In this document: positions 7,515-15,284 of the stretch, piece after piece | Position numbering within the stretch: position 1 is the stretch's first letter | Layout of the letters: each line of letters starts with the position of its first letter | From: JBDSTW01 sp039914705 | GTDB lineage: Bacteria; Pseudomonadota; Gammaproteobacteria; SURF-13 | Direction: 5' to 3' | Length of the DNA stretch: 22,771 nucleotides | Assembly (NCBI GenBank): GCA_039914705.1 | Contig: JBDSOT010000156.1 | Span: 1 to 22,771, forward strand | Notes under the pieces: model-generated | Databases searched by the model: none | Told to the model about the DNA's origin: nothing | The model's input: the letters and a program-made list of their open reading frames with translations, nothing else | Translations under genes and position numbers: made by a program

Positions 7515-7964
7515 ATGAGAAAACCAACGATGCGCTACGCAATTTTAAACGGCCTGCTTCTAATATTTTTTGCGCTGGCAGCACCTCTCACCGCCGCTGA
7601 ACAGGCTCTGCCTGAGTTAGGCAGCCCGGCGGTGACCGACAGCACCGACACCGATAACGGAGGCGGCCCTACCGAAGAATCACCCGCGCCCAGCGAACTG
7701 CTGGCGGTGCCGGAGCCACCCGAAATTCCACAGGCCGTACAGAGCGGCGAGCCGCTGGAGCCTGAGATCACCATCATTCAACGCGACAAGGAAACCGTTG
7801 AGGAATTTCGCATCAACGGCCGCTTGTACAAGGTCAAGATCACGCCCAACGCGGGGCCACCCTATTACCTGTTCGATACCGATGGTGACGGCGTGCTTGA
7901 GACGCGCGACAATAATGACATTACCGACATTAATATCCCGCAATGGGTGCTGTTTAGCTGGTAA
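7515..7964 (+). CDS. DUF2782 domain-containing exported protein
   Basis: Uncharacterised protein of 149 residues. It has a Sec signal peptide (hydrophobic stretch about 8-26, cleavage likely near LTAA/EQ) and a proline- and acid-rich spacer (about 30-82). The C-terminal domain (83-149) contains INGRLYKVKITPNAGPPYYL and ends with IPQWVLFSW, typical of DUF2782 (PF11191). DTDGDGVLETRD (121-132) has the D-x-D-x-D-G spacing of a calcium-binding EF-hand-like loop, with aspartate rather than glutamate at position 12; metal binding is inference only. The ATG at 7515 has AAAGGA seven bases upstream. The gene lies between polA and thrB, as I recall from Pseudomonas and other gammaproteobacteria. No function is known to me. 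Confidence 0.88.
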   Translation: MRKPTMRYAILNGLLLIFFALAAPLTAAEQALPELGSPAVTDSTDTDNGGGPTEESPAPSELLAVPEPPEIPQAVQSGEPLEPEITIIQRDKETVEEFRINGRLYKVKITPNAGPPYYLFDTDGDGVLETRDNNDITDINIPQWVLFSW

Positions 7965-8015
7965 GACAGACGGCGCCATTAACGCGCAGGTTAATCAGCA
8001 CTTTTAAAGGCACCC

Positions 8016-8966
8016 ATGTCCGTATACACGCGTATCGAGCCGCACGAGCTTGAGGAATTTTTACGGACGTATTCACTCGGCCTACTCGTCGAATTCTCCG
8101 GCATCAGTGCGGGTATTGAAAACACCAACTACTTTGTTACCACTACTCAGGGTGAGTATGTCCTCACCCTGTTCGAGACCATGGGCGCACATGAGCTGCC
8201 TTATTTTCTCGAATTGATGGCCTTTCTGGCGGAACGCGGTGTGCCCTGCGCGCACCCCGTCCCCGACAACCAACAGCATTATCTGCGCACCCTCAAAGAC
8301 AAACCGGCGGCACTCGTACAACGGCTGTCCGGGGCTAACGTCCTTTATCCGACTGCGCCGCAATGCCAGGCCGTAGGCGCGGCCCTGGGCAATATGCACA
8401 CGGCCGGGATGTCCTTCAGCGGCCGGCGGGGCAATGAACGCGGCGCTAGATGGCGACAGACGACCGCGCAGAAACTAACGCCGTGTCTCAATGCCGAAGA
8501 TGCCGCGCTGCTAAACCGGGAAATGAGTTTTCAGATACAGTTTCGAATGCGCAAACTGCCGAGTGGGGTGATCCATGCCGACCTGTTCCGCGATAATGCG
8601 CTGTTTGTGGATGACACTCTCACCGGCATCATCGACTTTTATTACGCCTGCAACGATAGCCTGCTTTACGATGTTGCCGTGACCGTCAATGATTGGTGCA
8701 GCCGGCCTGATGGGCACCTAGATGAGGTGAATTTACACGCGCTGTTATCCGCGTACCGGCAGCAACGTGCATTCCACACACATGAGCACGCGGCCTGGCC
8801 GGCAATGCTACGCGCCGCCGCACTGCGCTTCTGGCTCTCGCGCCTGCACGACATGCACTTCCCGCGCAAGGGCGAGATGACTCACATCAAGGATCCCGAT
8901 GTATTCAAGCGTATCCTGCTGCACCGTCAAACACTGGCCGCTGAAGCAGTATCGTTAAGCTCGTAG
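8016..8966 (+). CDS. thrB: Homoserine kinase ThrB, APH-fold type
   Basis: Phosphorylates homoserine with ATP, the penultimate step of threonine synthesis. The 316-residue product is of the choline kinase/aminoglycoside phosphotransferase fold used by Pseudomonas and alphaproteobacteria, not the GHMP-type ThrB of E. coli. Signatures are SGISAGIENTNYFV near the N-terminus, the catalytic loop HADLFRDN (187-194, D189 as probable base, N194), and the metal-binding GIIDFYYA (D207). The ATG at 8016 has AAAGG six bases upstream. It ends 13 bp from the convergent skp gene, with no space for a conventional terminator and none seen. Homology is clear along the whole length, including the N-terminal VYTRIEPHELEEFLRTY. 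Confidence 0.95.
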   Translation: MSVYTRIEPHELEEFLRTYSLGLLVEFSGISAGIENTNYFVTTTQGEYVLTLFETMGAHELPYFLELMAFLAERGVPCAHPVPDNQQHYLRTLKDKPAALVQRLSGANVLYPTAPQCQAVGAALGNMHTAGMSFSGRRGNERGARWRQTTAQKLTPCLNAEDAALLNREMSFQIQFRMRKLPSGVIHADLFRDNALFVDDTLTGIIDFYYACNDSLLYDVAVTVNDWCSRPDGHLDEVNLHALLSAYRQQRAFHTHEHAAWPAMLRAAALRFWLSRLHDMHFPRKGEMTHIKDPDVFKRILLHRQTLAAEAVSLSS

Positions 8967-8979
8967 CGGCAACTAAAAC

Positions 8980-9486
8980 TTAGCGCTTCACCGCAGCATT
9001 CACTCGCGCCAGCGCATCCGCTGTAATATCCAGTTCCTCATCGTAATACATACTCTGATTGCTGCTCAGCACCGCCGCGTAGCCCTTCTCTTTTGCAATA
9101 GTCTGCGATGCCTGCTTCAAGGCCTTCAGGATATTATCTCTCACCGAATTTCGTTCGTCTGTTAATCTTTTTTCGTAATCGGCGAGTTTTTTGCTGTACT
9201 CCTCGCGCTTGGTTTGAAACTGTTTGGCTTTATCGGAGGTGGCGGTGTCCGTAGTTGTAGACTGCTTCAAATCTTCATTAAGTTTTTGCAGACTTTCCCC
9301 CATCGCCTCAAGCTCTTTTTTATATTGCGCCTGCTTTTTCGAGAGGCTGGTTTGCGCAGCCTTCGCGGCATCCGCCTCGGTAAAAATCTTCTGCACGTCG
9401 ATGAAGGCAAATTTACCTTCGGCTGCCTGCACGGCGACCGTCATTCCCAGCAGGGCCAGGGTCAATACAAGTTTCTTTATATTCAC
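8980..9486 (-). CDS. skp: Periplasmic chaperone Skp/OmpH family
   Basis: Periplasmic holdase that escorts unfolded outer-membrane proteins to the BAM complex. From the GTG at 9486 the product is 168 residues: signal peptide MNIKKLVLTLALLGMTVAVQ, cleavage around residues 21-22, then FAFIDVQKIF, a long charged coiled coil (about 38-125) forming the tentacle, and a C-terminal strand region GYAAVLSSNQSMYYDEELDIT typical of the family. I prefer this GTG because GGAG lies six bases upstream and the n-region is then a normal length. An ATG at 9498 and a start at 9525 lack ribosome-binding sites. Skp usually lies between bamA and lpxD; here it is the last gene of a priA-argS-SPOR cluster. Confidence 0.88.
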   Translation of the reverse strand: MNIKKLVLTLALLGMTVAVQAAEGKFAFIDVQKIFTEADAAKAAQTSLSKKQAQYKKELEAMGESLQKLNEDLKQSTTTDTATSDKAKQFQTKREEYSKKLADYEKRLTDERNSVRDNILKALKQASQTIAKEKGYAAVLSSNQSMYYDEELDITADALARVNAAVKR

Positions 9487-9529
9487 TGATTTCTCCATTA
9501 ATAAATGTTTAACGAAATTCGCCACTGTG

Positions 9530-10129
9530 TCAGACCTTCACCTTCAGCAACACGGCGTCGATGTGGTTTTGCTTGAGACGCGCACGCACCCGGTTAAGTT
9601 CAGCCAGTTCCTTGTAAGGACCAATGTGCACGCGATGCCAGGTATCTTTGTTGTTAACCGTGACGGTCTGAATGTTCGCCTCAATGCCGAGCAGGACCAG
9701 GCTTGCCTTGAGCCGGTCGGCCTCCTGGAAACTCTTGAATGAACCAGCCTGCAGGACATAGGTGCCGGCCTTTTCAACCTGCGCCAGGCCTTGCACGGTC
9801 TGGCCGGTGACCTCCTGTTCCGGAACCGCCACCTCCATTTCAGGGAGGATCGTGTAAAAGTCAAAGCGGGGGTTGGACGCTGGCTGAGATAATGGCGTGG
9901 ATTCCGGAATCTTGCGCACGGCGCGGGTATCGGTTTGCGATTTCTGTATGGCCGCTGATGTTGTATTCGCGCCCGTTAACCCAGGTTTATCACCGACGCT
10001 GTAACCGCCCAAATAAATCAACAAGGCGATAAACAGGCCGGGTATTAAACCGGCCAGCAGCCAGACCCAACCCGGCGTAGCAGACATATCGCGCTTACGA
10101 CGGCTGGGGTTTTTATAATCTCGTGTCAT
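9530..10129 (-). CDS. SPOR domain-containing, FtsN-like inner-membrane protein
   Basis: Bitopic protein of 199 residues with a basic cytoplasmic N-terminus (TRDYKNPSRRKRD), one transmembrane helix (about 21-43), a low-complexity linker with the recurrent RFDFYTILPEMEV motif (88-100), and a C-terminal SPOR domain (about 120-199: GTYVLQAGSFKSFQEADRLK ... WHRVHIGPY). SPOR domains bind denuded septal peptidoglycan, so a division or septal wall role is likely. The architecture resembles FtsN, and an FtsN-like gene follows argS in Pseudomonas; whether this is the essential FtsN cannot be told. The ATG at 10129 has only a weak ribosome-binding site. It is 23 bp after argS, which suggests translational or transcriptional linkage. 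Confidence 0.88.
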   Translation of the reverse strand: MTRDYKNPSRRKRDMSATPGWVWLLAGLIPGLFIALLIYLGGYSVGDKPGLTGANTTSAAIQKSQTDTRAVRKIPESTPLSQPASNPRFDFYTILPEMEVAVPEQEVTGQTVQGLAQVEKAGTYVLQAGSFKSFQEADRLKASLVLLGIEANIQTVTVNNKDTWHRVHIGPYKELAELNRVRARLKQNHIDAVLLKVKV

Positions 10130-10152
10130 GCCGCATTACTCCGCTGTATGTT

Positions 10153-11916
10153 CTACATGGTGTCGGGCGCAGACACGCCCAGCAAACCCAATCCATTGCG
10201 CAGCACCTGACGCGTGGCCATGAGCAGACTCAGGCGTGCGTCGCGCAAATTATCATCCTCGACCAGAAAGACGTGCGCATTGTAGTAAGTGTGAAAATCC
10301 GTCGCCAGTTCTTTTAAATAGTAAGCCAGCTGATGCGGCTCATAGGCGAGCGCGGCCTGTTCTATTATTTCCGGGTAACGCGACAGCGTCATCAGCAGGC
10401 GCTGCTCGTGCCCCTCGATCAGCAAACCCAGGTGCGCGCGTCCGCGCTGCGCGTCCCAGTTATAACCGCGCTCCGCGCCCTGACGCACTACGCTGCATAT
10501 TCGTGCATGCGCATATTGCACGTAGAACACCGGGTTTTCATTGCTGCGCGACTTGGCCAGTTCCAGATCAAAGTCCAGGTGTTGATCGCTCTTGCGCATG
10601 ACATAAAAAAAGCGCGCCGCGTCGTTGCCGACCTCCGCGCGCAATTCGCGCAAGGTGACAAACTCGCCGCTACGCGTGGACATCTGCGCGCGCTCCGCAC
10701 CGCGATATAAAATGGCAAACTGCACCAGCACCACATCGAGTTTCGCGGCATCCTCACCCAGCGCGGTCAGCGCGGCCTTCACGCGCGGGACATAGCCGTG
10801 ATGATCCGCGCCCCACACATTGATGATGCGCGTAAAACCACGCTCGAGCTTTTCCGTGTGATAGGCGATGTCGGAGGCAAAATAAGTTTGCTGGCCGTTC
10901 TCGCGCACGACTACCCGGTCTTTTTCATCACCGTAGGCCGTCGAGCGAAACCACCAGGCACCGGCGTTTTGATATAAGTCACCGCTGTCCTTGAGGCGCG
11001 CTATGGCCTTATCCGCTGCGTCGCTGTCGCTGAGAGAACGCTCGGAAAACCAGTTGTCGTACTGTACGCCGAATGCCTCAAGATCATCGCGAATATCAGC
11101 GAGTATGGTGTTCAGGCCAACATTAAATAAGCTGCGATAAGCGCCCTCGCCAAGTAATTCCCGGGCGCGGGCGACGAGTGCGTCTATGTAGACATCTTTA
11201 TCGCCATCGCCGTCCGGCAATGCATCGGCAGGCAGACCTGCGCTAATCTCGCGCACCGCACGGCACATAGCGCGGCCGTGATCGTTCTGCAGCTGGCGCG
11301 CAATGGCGCGAACATAATCGCCCTTATAACCATTGACGGGAAACGGCATCTGTTCACCGCATAACTCAAGATAGCGCAGCCAGACACTGACGGTGAGAAT
11401 GTCCATCTGACGGCCCGCGTCATTCACGTAATACTCGCGCTGCGCCTTGAAACCAACGGCATCCAGCAGATTAGCAATCGAGCTGCCGATGGCCGCGCCG
11501 CGCCCGTGTCCGACATGCAGCGGACCGTTGGGATTGGCCGAGACAAACTCCACCTGCACCGCAGCGCCTTTACCCAACCGGCTTTTACCATAGCCTTCAG
11601 CGGCGTCCAGAATTTCGCTGACGACAGCCTGAAATGCCGTAGGGGCCATAAAGAAATTAATAAACCCCGGGCCGGCAATCTCCACTCTGTCAACCTGGCT
11701 GGAGGCGGGCAACCGGCTGGCAATCAATTCGGCAAGCTCACGCGGCTTGCGGCGCGCCGCCTTGGACAAACCCAGTGCGACATTGCTGGCAAAATCGCCG
11801 TGCTGCTGGTCGCGCGCGCGCTCAATGTCGATCTGCACCTCCATCGCCGGAAGCAGCGTTTCGCGTTGCAGGGTGTCAATGGCGCTGGATAAAAGGCTGC
11901 GTAAAAGGGATTTCAT
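10153..11916 (-). CDS. argS: Arginyl-tRNA synthetase
   Basis: Class I synthetase charging tRNA-Arg with arginine; 587 residues, normal for bacteria. In order: N-terminal additional domain (about 1-90), the HIGH-type motif HVGHG at 134-138 within FVSANPNGPLHVGHGRGAA, the catalytic core with FASDIAYHTEKL and WGADHHGYVPRVKAAL, and a diverged KMSKS region QMSTRSG at 411-417. ArgRS commonly lacks the canonical second lysine. The C-terminal DALR anticodon-binding domain spans about 475-587. The ATG at 11916 has no strong Shine-Dalgarno. The 93 bp between priA and argS holds no convincing promoter, so expression from the priA side is possible. The SPOR gene follows on the same strand. Confidence 0.97.
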   Translation of the reverse strand: MKSLLRSLLSSAIDTLQRETLLPAMEVQIDIERARDQQHGDFASNVALGLSKAARRKPRELAELIASRLPASSQVDRVEIAGPGFINFFMAPTAFQAVVSEILDAAEGYGKSRLGKGAAVQVEFVSANPNGPLHVGHGRGAAIGSSIANLLDAVGFKAQREYYVNDAGRQMDILTVSVWLRYLELCGEQMPFPVNGYKGDYVRAIARQLQNDHGRAMCRAVREISAGLPADALPDGDGDKDVYIDALVARARELLGEGAYRSLFNVGLNTILADIRDDLEAFGVQYDNWFSERSLSDSDAADKAIARLKDSGDLYQNAGAWWFRSTAYGDEKDRVVVRENGQQTYFASDIAYHTEKLERGFTRIINVWGADHHGYVPRVKAALTALGEDAAKLDVVLVQFAILYRGAERAQMSTRSGEFVTLRELRAEVGNDAARFFYVMRKSDQHLDFDLELAKSRSNENPVFYVQYAHARICSVVRQGAERGYNWDAQRGRAHLGLLIEGHEQRLLMTLSRYPEIIEQAALAYEPHQLAYYLKELATDFHTYYNAHVFLVEDDNLRDARLSLLMATRQVLRNGLGLLGVSAPDTM

Positions 11917-12009
11917 TATTAAAACGTTGTTGGTAAATGAACAGTGGCGAGCGGCAAATAGTTGGCTAGTTTAGCATGGCTGGTTTGCGTGTTGACGCGC
12001 GCTGTGTAT

Positions 12010-14232
12010 TTATCCCATCTCCATGGGATCGACATCAATCGACCAGCGCACCTTGCGCCCCATTTTCAGGCCTTCTAATTGCGGGATCCAGTTGCTGAGG
12101 AAGCGCTGCAATTCAGTGCGGTGCGCGGCCTGCACCAACAATTGTGCGCGGTAACGCCCGGCGCGACGCTCCATCGGCGCCGCTACCGGACCCAGCAATT
12201 GCAGCGTTTGCCGGTTTGCCGCCAGCCCCAGCGCGCGTGCCTGATTCAGAAAGGCTTGCGGCGGCGCAGGCGCGACGGCGGTGGCGCGCAATAAGGCCAT
12301 GCAACTGTATGGCGGCAGCTCGGCCAGTCGTCGCTCATCCAGGGCGGCCTGTGCAAATGCCGCGTAGCCCTTGCTCAGTAATGTGCGCAAGAGTGGATGA
12401 TCCGGATGGCGGGTTTGAATAAATACCTGGCCCGGCTTGTCGCTGCGTCCGGCGCGCCCGGTCACCTGCACGATCAACTGGGCCATGCGTTCCGGGCTGC
12501 GGAAGTCCATGCCGAACAGGCCTTGATCGGCATCAAGAATTCCCACCAGCGTCACATTGGGCAGGTGATGGCCCTTGGCCAGCATCTGCGTGCCGATCAG
12601 GATCTGGCTGCGTCCGTCGTGTACGCCGTCAAGCATGGCCTGCATCGCACCCTTGCGGCGCGTACTGTCGCGGTCGATGCGCACCCGGCCGGTATGCGGA
12701 AAACGTTGCGCCAGGACTTGCTCAACGCGCTCGGTGCCCTGCCCCAGCGGGCGCAGATTACTGCCGGCGCAGTCCGGGCACTGTGGGGTCAGCGGCCGCT
12801 GTGCGCCACAATGATGGCAGCGCAGTAGATGGCGCTGTTGTTGATAGAACACCATGCGTGCGTCGCAGCGGCTGCACACCGCCAGCCAGCCGCAATCATG
12901 ACAGATCAGGCTGGGTGCATAGCCGCGCCGGTTGAGAAACAGCAGCACCTGTTCGCCCTTGTCCAGATGTTGTTGCATGGTAACCAGCAACGACGTCGAC
13001 AGCCCACCCTCCAGCACCTGGTGACGCACGTCTCGCATGCTGACGGAAGGCGCTTGGGCGCTACCGGCGCGCTGTGGCAGCACCAGACGCTGATAACGGC
13101 ACTGCTGGACATTGTGCAGGCTCTCCAGCGCCGGCGTAGCCGACCCCAGCACAATCGGCACCTGCGCCTGCTGGGCGCGCCACACAGCCACATCGCGGGC
13201 GTGATAGCGAAAGCCGTCCTGCTGTTTGAATGAGAGGTCGTGTTCCTCATCAATGATGAAAATGCCGGGACGTTTCAGGGGCGTGAACACGGCCGAGCGC
13301 GTGCCAAGTACTATGGGTGCGCTACCGTCACGCGCCATCAGCCAGGCGCACAGCCGTTCCTGATCATTAAGACTGGAATGCAGCACAGCAACCGGTACCT
13401 GAAAGCGCTGCTGGAAGCGCTGCACGAGTTGCGGCGTCAGGCCGATCTCGGGCACCAGCACCAGTGCCTGCCGGCCGTCGGCTATCACCCGTTCAATCAG
13501 GCGCAGATAAACCTCGGTCTTGCCGCTGCCGGTCACACCGTCGAGTACAAAGGCCTGAAACGACCCTAGCGCCGCCGCCACGGCCTCAACCGCTTGCTGC
13601 TGATGTGCGTTGAGTTCAAGCGAGGCCTCGCTATCAGCCTCTCCGACACGGTTGGTAGAGGCAGTAAGGCACGGCGTCTGCCGCCCTTCGACCCAGCCCT
13701 TCTCTATTAATTTATGCAACACCGGACGCCAGTTGCCCGCGCTCAGTTGATTACTGCTCAGGCCTTCTACCTGGGCCTGCAACAGACCCAGTAATGCGGC
13801 CTGGCGCGGTGCGCGCAGCAAGCTTTCCGGCCGGGCGGCTAAGCCTGTTGCGGTCAACCGCCAGCGAGTGACGCCGTGCGCCTGCGCCGCACCTCCCTGC
13901 CGCAATAATGCCGGAAGGGCGCTCAGCACGACCTCGCCCACTGGATAGTGGTAATAGGAACTTGCCCAGTGCAAAAGTTTGAGGATGTCGGCGGGCAGTA
14001 ACGGCTGTTGATCCAGCACATCCAGGGCGGGCTTGATACGCTCAGGCGCTATCCGGCTCATCGTCATCACATTGAGTATGATGCCGACTACCTTAGCCCG
14101 CCCGAACGGCACCGTGACGCGCATACCGGGGCTTAGCGCAGTGTTGTCGTAACCGGGCGGCGCGTAGTAATCAAAACTCTGGCGCAGGGGCGATGGCACC
14201 GCCACGTCTATTACCAGTGGAGAACCTGGCAT
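12010..14232 (-). CDS. priA: Primosomal protein N' (replication restart helicase PriA)
   Basis: Superfamily 2 3'-5' DNA helicase that recognises stalled forks and D-loops and reloads the replisome. The 740-residue product has the 3'-end-binding domain (about 1-105, VIDVAVPSPLRQSFDYYAPPG) and a winged-helix segment. It then carries Walker A GVTGSGKT (232-239), DEEH (328-331), the eight-cysteine zinc-binding insert (C444, C447, C453, C456, C472, C475, C485, C488), and the motif V-VI region GTQMLAKGHHLPNVTLVGILDADQ ... QVTGRAGR ending near 596. The ATG at 14232 is preceded by GGTGAG at good spacing; an open frame 14 codons longer is not homologous. Upstream is the DnaA-box cluster, part of which may overlap its promoter. 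Confidence 0.97.
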   Translation of the reverse strand: MPGSPLVIDVAVPSPLRQSFDYYAPPGYDNTALSPGMRVTVPFGRAKVVGIILNVMTMSRIAPERIKPALDVLDQQPLLPADILKLLHWASSYYHYPVGEVVLSALPALLRQGGAAQAHGVTRWRLTATGLAARPESLLRAPRQAALLGLLQAQVEGLSSNQLSAGNWRPVLHKLIEKGWVEGRQTPCLTASTNRVGEADSEASLELNAHQQQAVEAVAAALGSFQAFVLDGVTGSGKTEVYLRLIERVIADGRQALVLVPEIGLTPQLVQRFQQRFQVPVAVLHSSLNDQERLCAWLMARDGSAPIVLGTRSAVFTPLKRPGIFIIDEEHDLSFKQQDGFRYHARDVAVWRAQQAQVPIVLGSATPALESLHNVQQCRYQRLVLPQRAGSAQAPSVSMRDVRHQVLEGGLSTSLLVTMQQHLDKGEQVLLFLNRRGYAPSLICHDCGWLAVCSRCDARMVFYQQQRHLLRCHHCGAQRPLTPQCPDCAGSNLRPLGQGTERVEQVLAQRFPHTGRVRIDRDSTRRKGAMQAMLDGVHDGRSQILIGTQMLAKGHHLPNVTLVGILDADQGLFGMDFRSPERMAQLIVQVTGRAGRSDKPGQVFIQTRHPDHPLLRTLLSKGYAAFAQAALDERRLAELPPYSCMALLRATAVAPAPPQAFLNQARALGLAANRQTLQLLGPVAAPMERRAGRYRAQLLVQAAHRTELQRFLSNWIPQLEGLKMGRKVRWSIDVDPMEMG

Positions 14233-14361
14233 TGCGCTCACCGAGCAGTTCGGGTGTTTTGTGATGCACAGCACATTTTTATAAATCTGATTTGGCAGGT
14301 GCGCTTCATAAATTTTCTAGGTTAAATTCGCTAAGTTTCTGTGTGTTATTAGATTTAATCT

Positions 14362-14565
14362 TTATCCACAAAATCTGTGGATAACTCTGTGGAATAGTGC
14401 TTGCCTAAGAGCCTGAACCCGCGACGATAGTGGATTATGAACAAAATGTGTATAAATTAAACGTTTATATAAACAGTAATAGTTTCAATGACATGAACAA
14501 TGTCTGTGGATTCCGGCGGACGGCACTTGCAATAAGCTCGGGGCTGAGCATTAGACTGTGTATAA
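14362..14565. promoter_or_regulatory. Cluster of DnaA boxes (oriC-like, DnaA-titrating or DnaA-regulated region)
   Basis: Four exact matches to TTATNCACA lie within 204 bp: TTATCCACA at 14362-14370 (plus), and on the minus strand TTATCCACA at 14376-14384, TTATACACA at 14447-14455 and TTATACACA at 14557-14565. The first two form an inverted repeat with a five-base spacer. Two weaker sites with two mismatches are at 14388-14396 and 14505-14513. The stretch is much more AT-rich than its surroundings, notably 14446-14482. A single such 9-mer is expected about once per 30 kb on both strands, so this clustering is not chance. It lies upstream of priA. The gene-free interval 14233-14641 holds nothing else I can identify. 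Function could be an origin, a DnaA titration site or transcriptional control. Confidence 0.72.
14463..14474. repeat. AT-rich 12-bp palindrome within the DnaA-box cluster
   Basis: GTTTATATAAAC is a perfect palindrome, overlapped on its left by the palindrome AAACGTTT (14459-14466). It starts eight bases beyond the DnaA box at 14447-14455, in the most AT-rich part of the interval. It could be a protein site or part of an unwinding element. Confidence 0.4.
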
Positions 14566-14641
14566 GGTAACCTGAAAACCAGGCAATCTATGGATTTGCT
14601 CAGGAAATCGCTGAAATTGCGGACATCAAGCACCAGCCAAC

Positions 14642-15259
14642 TCAAGAACCGCCTTCCAGCAACTTTTCCACGGCGGGCACTGCGGCGCGTTGCATTGATT
14701 TGCCATCCACCGGGCTGCGCGGGGCCTGACGCAGGCCGTTCACGGGGAAAATCGTCAGATCAATGACCGTTTCATCCGCCAGAAAACGGTAGACGGGGTA
14801 GGCAATGGCTACTGTTTCACCCGCCAGGCGTAGGTGATGTTCCAGTGTCTCAAAGGGAATGTCTTCCTGTTCCAGGAATAGCCCAACCTCATGAGGGGTA
14901 TCTGCAAATAGGTGCAAACTGACGGCGGAGTGTTCATGGGCGGTGCCGTTTAGCACCGGCCCTACCAGCCGGGCATCGAATTGCCTGAAAAAGCGCATGG
15001 CGTGGAGGGCGGTTTCACGCAGACGTCTAAGGCGTTGCGGTTGCTTGTCTGCCTGAAACAGACGTTGATATTCCCCCAGCGCCAGTTCAACTTCTTCATT
15101 GCCGGGCATGTTTTGCGTTTCGCTGGCACCCAACTGCGCCGCTGCCTTGCGTTTAGCGGCGTAATAATCGGCCATGCCATGCTCAGCCATCAGGCGTGCG
15201 GCCTCTATGGCGATTAACTGGCGCATTTGCCGGTCTCTGGCGCTGCTGCGTATACCCAT
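14642..15259 (-). CDS. Uncharacterised protein with degenerate nucleotidyltransferase-like domain
   Basis: A 205-residue soluble protein with no signal peptide. The N-terminal half is helical and basic (RQLIAIEAARLMAEHGMADYYAAKRKAAAQLG). The second half contains a segment resembling a minimal nucleotidyltransferase fold: FRQFDARLVGPVLNGTAHEH followed by SAVSLHLF (111-118). Classical enzymes have G-S then S-D-[IV]-D-L there; here both aspartates are replaced (A112, S114), so catalysis looks lost. This fold assignment is a weak inference. The ATG at 15259 is used because it starts just after mrcA ends (25 bp gap), though it has no clear ribosome-binding site; M12 (position 15226) is an alternative. 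It is probably co-transcribed with mrcA. Confidence 0.7.
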   Translation of the reverse strand: MGIRSSARDRQMRQLIAIEAARLMAEHGMADYYAAKRKAAAQLGASETQNMPGNEEVELALGEYQRLFQADKQPQRLRRLRETALHAMRFFRQFDARLVGPVLNGTAHEHSAVSLHLFADTPHEVGLFLEQEDIPFETLEHHLRLAGETVAIAYPVYRFLADETVIDLTIFPVNGLRQAPRSPVDGKSMQRAAVPAVEKLLEGGS

Positions 15260-15284
15260 AGTATTGGTGGAACTGAAGCAGAGA

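Noticed and set aside
8967..8979. Shared terminator between convergent thrB and skp
   Set aside because: The gap is 13 bp and only a 4-bp stem can be drawn; no U-tract on either strand.
14566..14641. Terminator after the nucleotidyltransferase-like gene
   Set aside because: The best stem (CCTG/CAGG) is four base pairs and lacks a T-run.
14457..14645. 62-residue minus-strand open frame in the DnaA-box interval
   Set aside because: It runs through the box cluster, has no recognisable motif or ribosome-binding site, and overlaps the end of the neighbouring gene.
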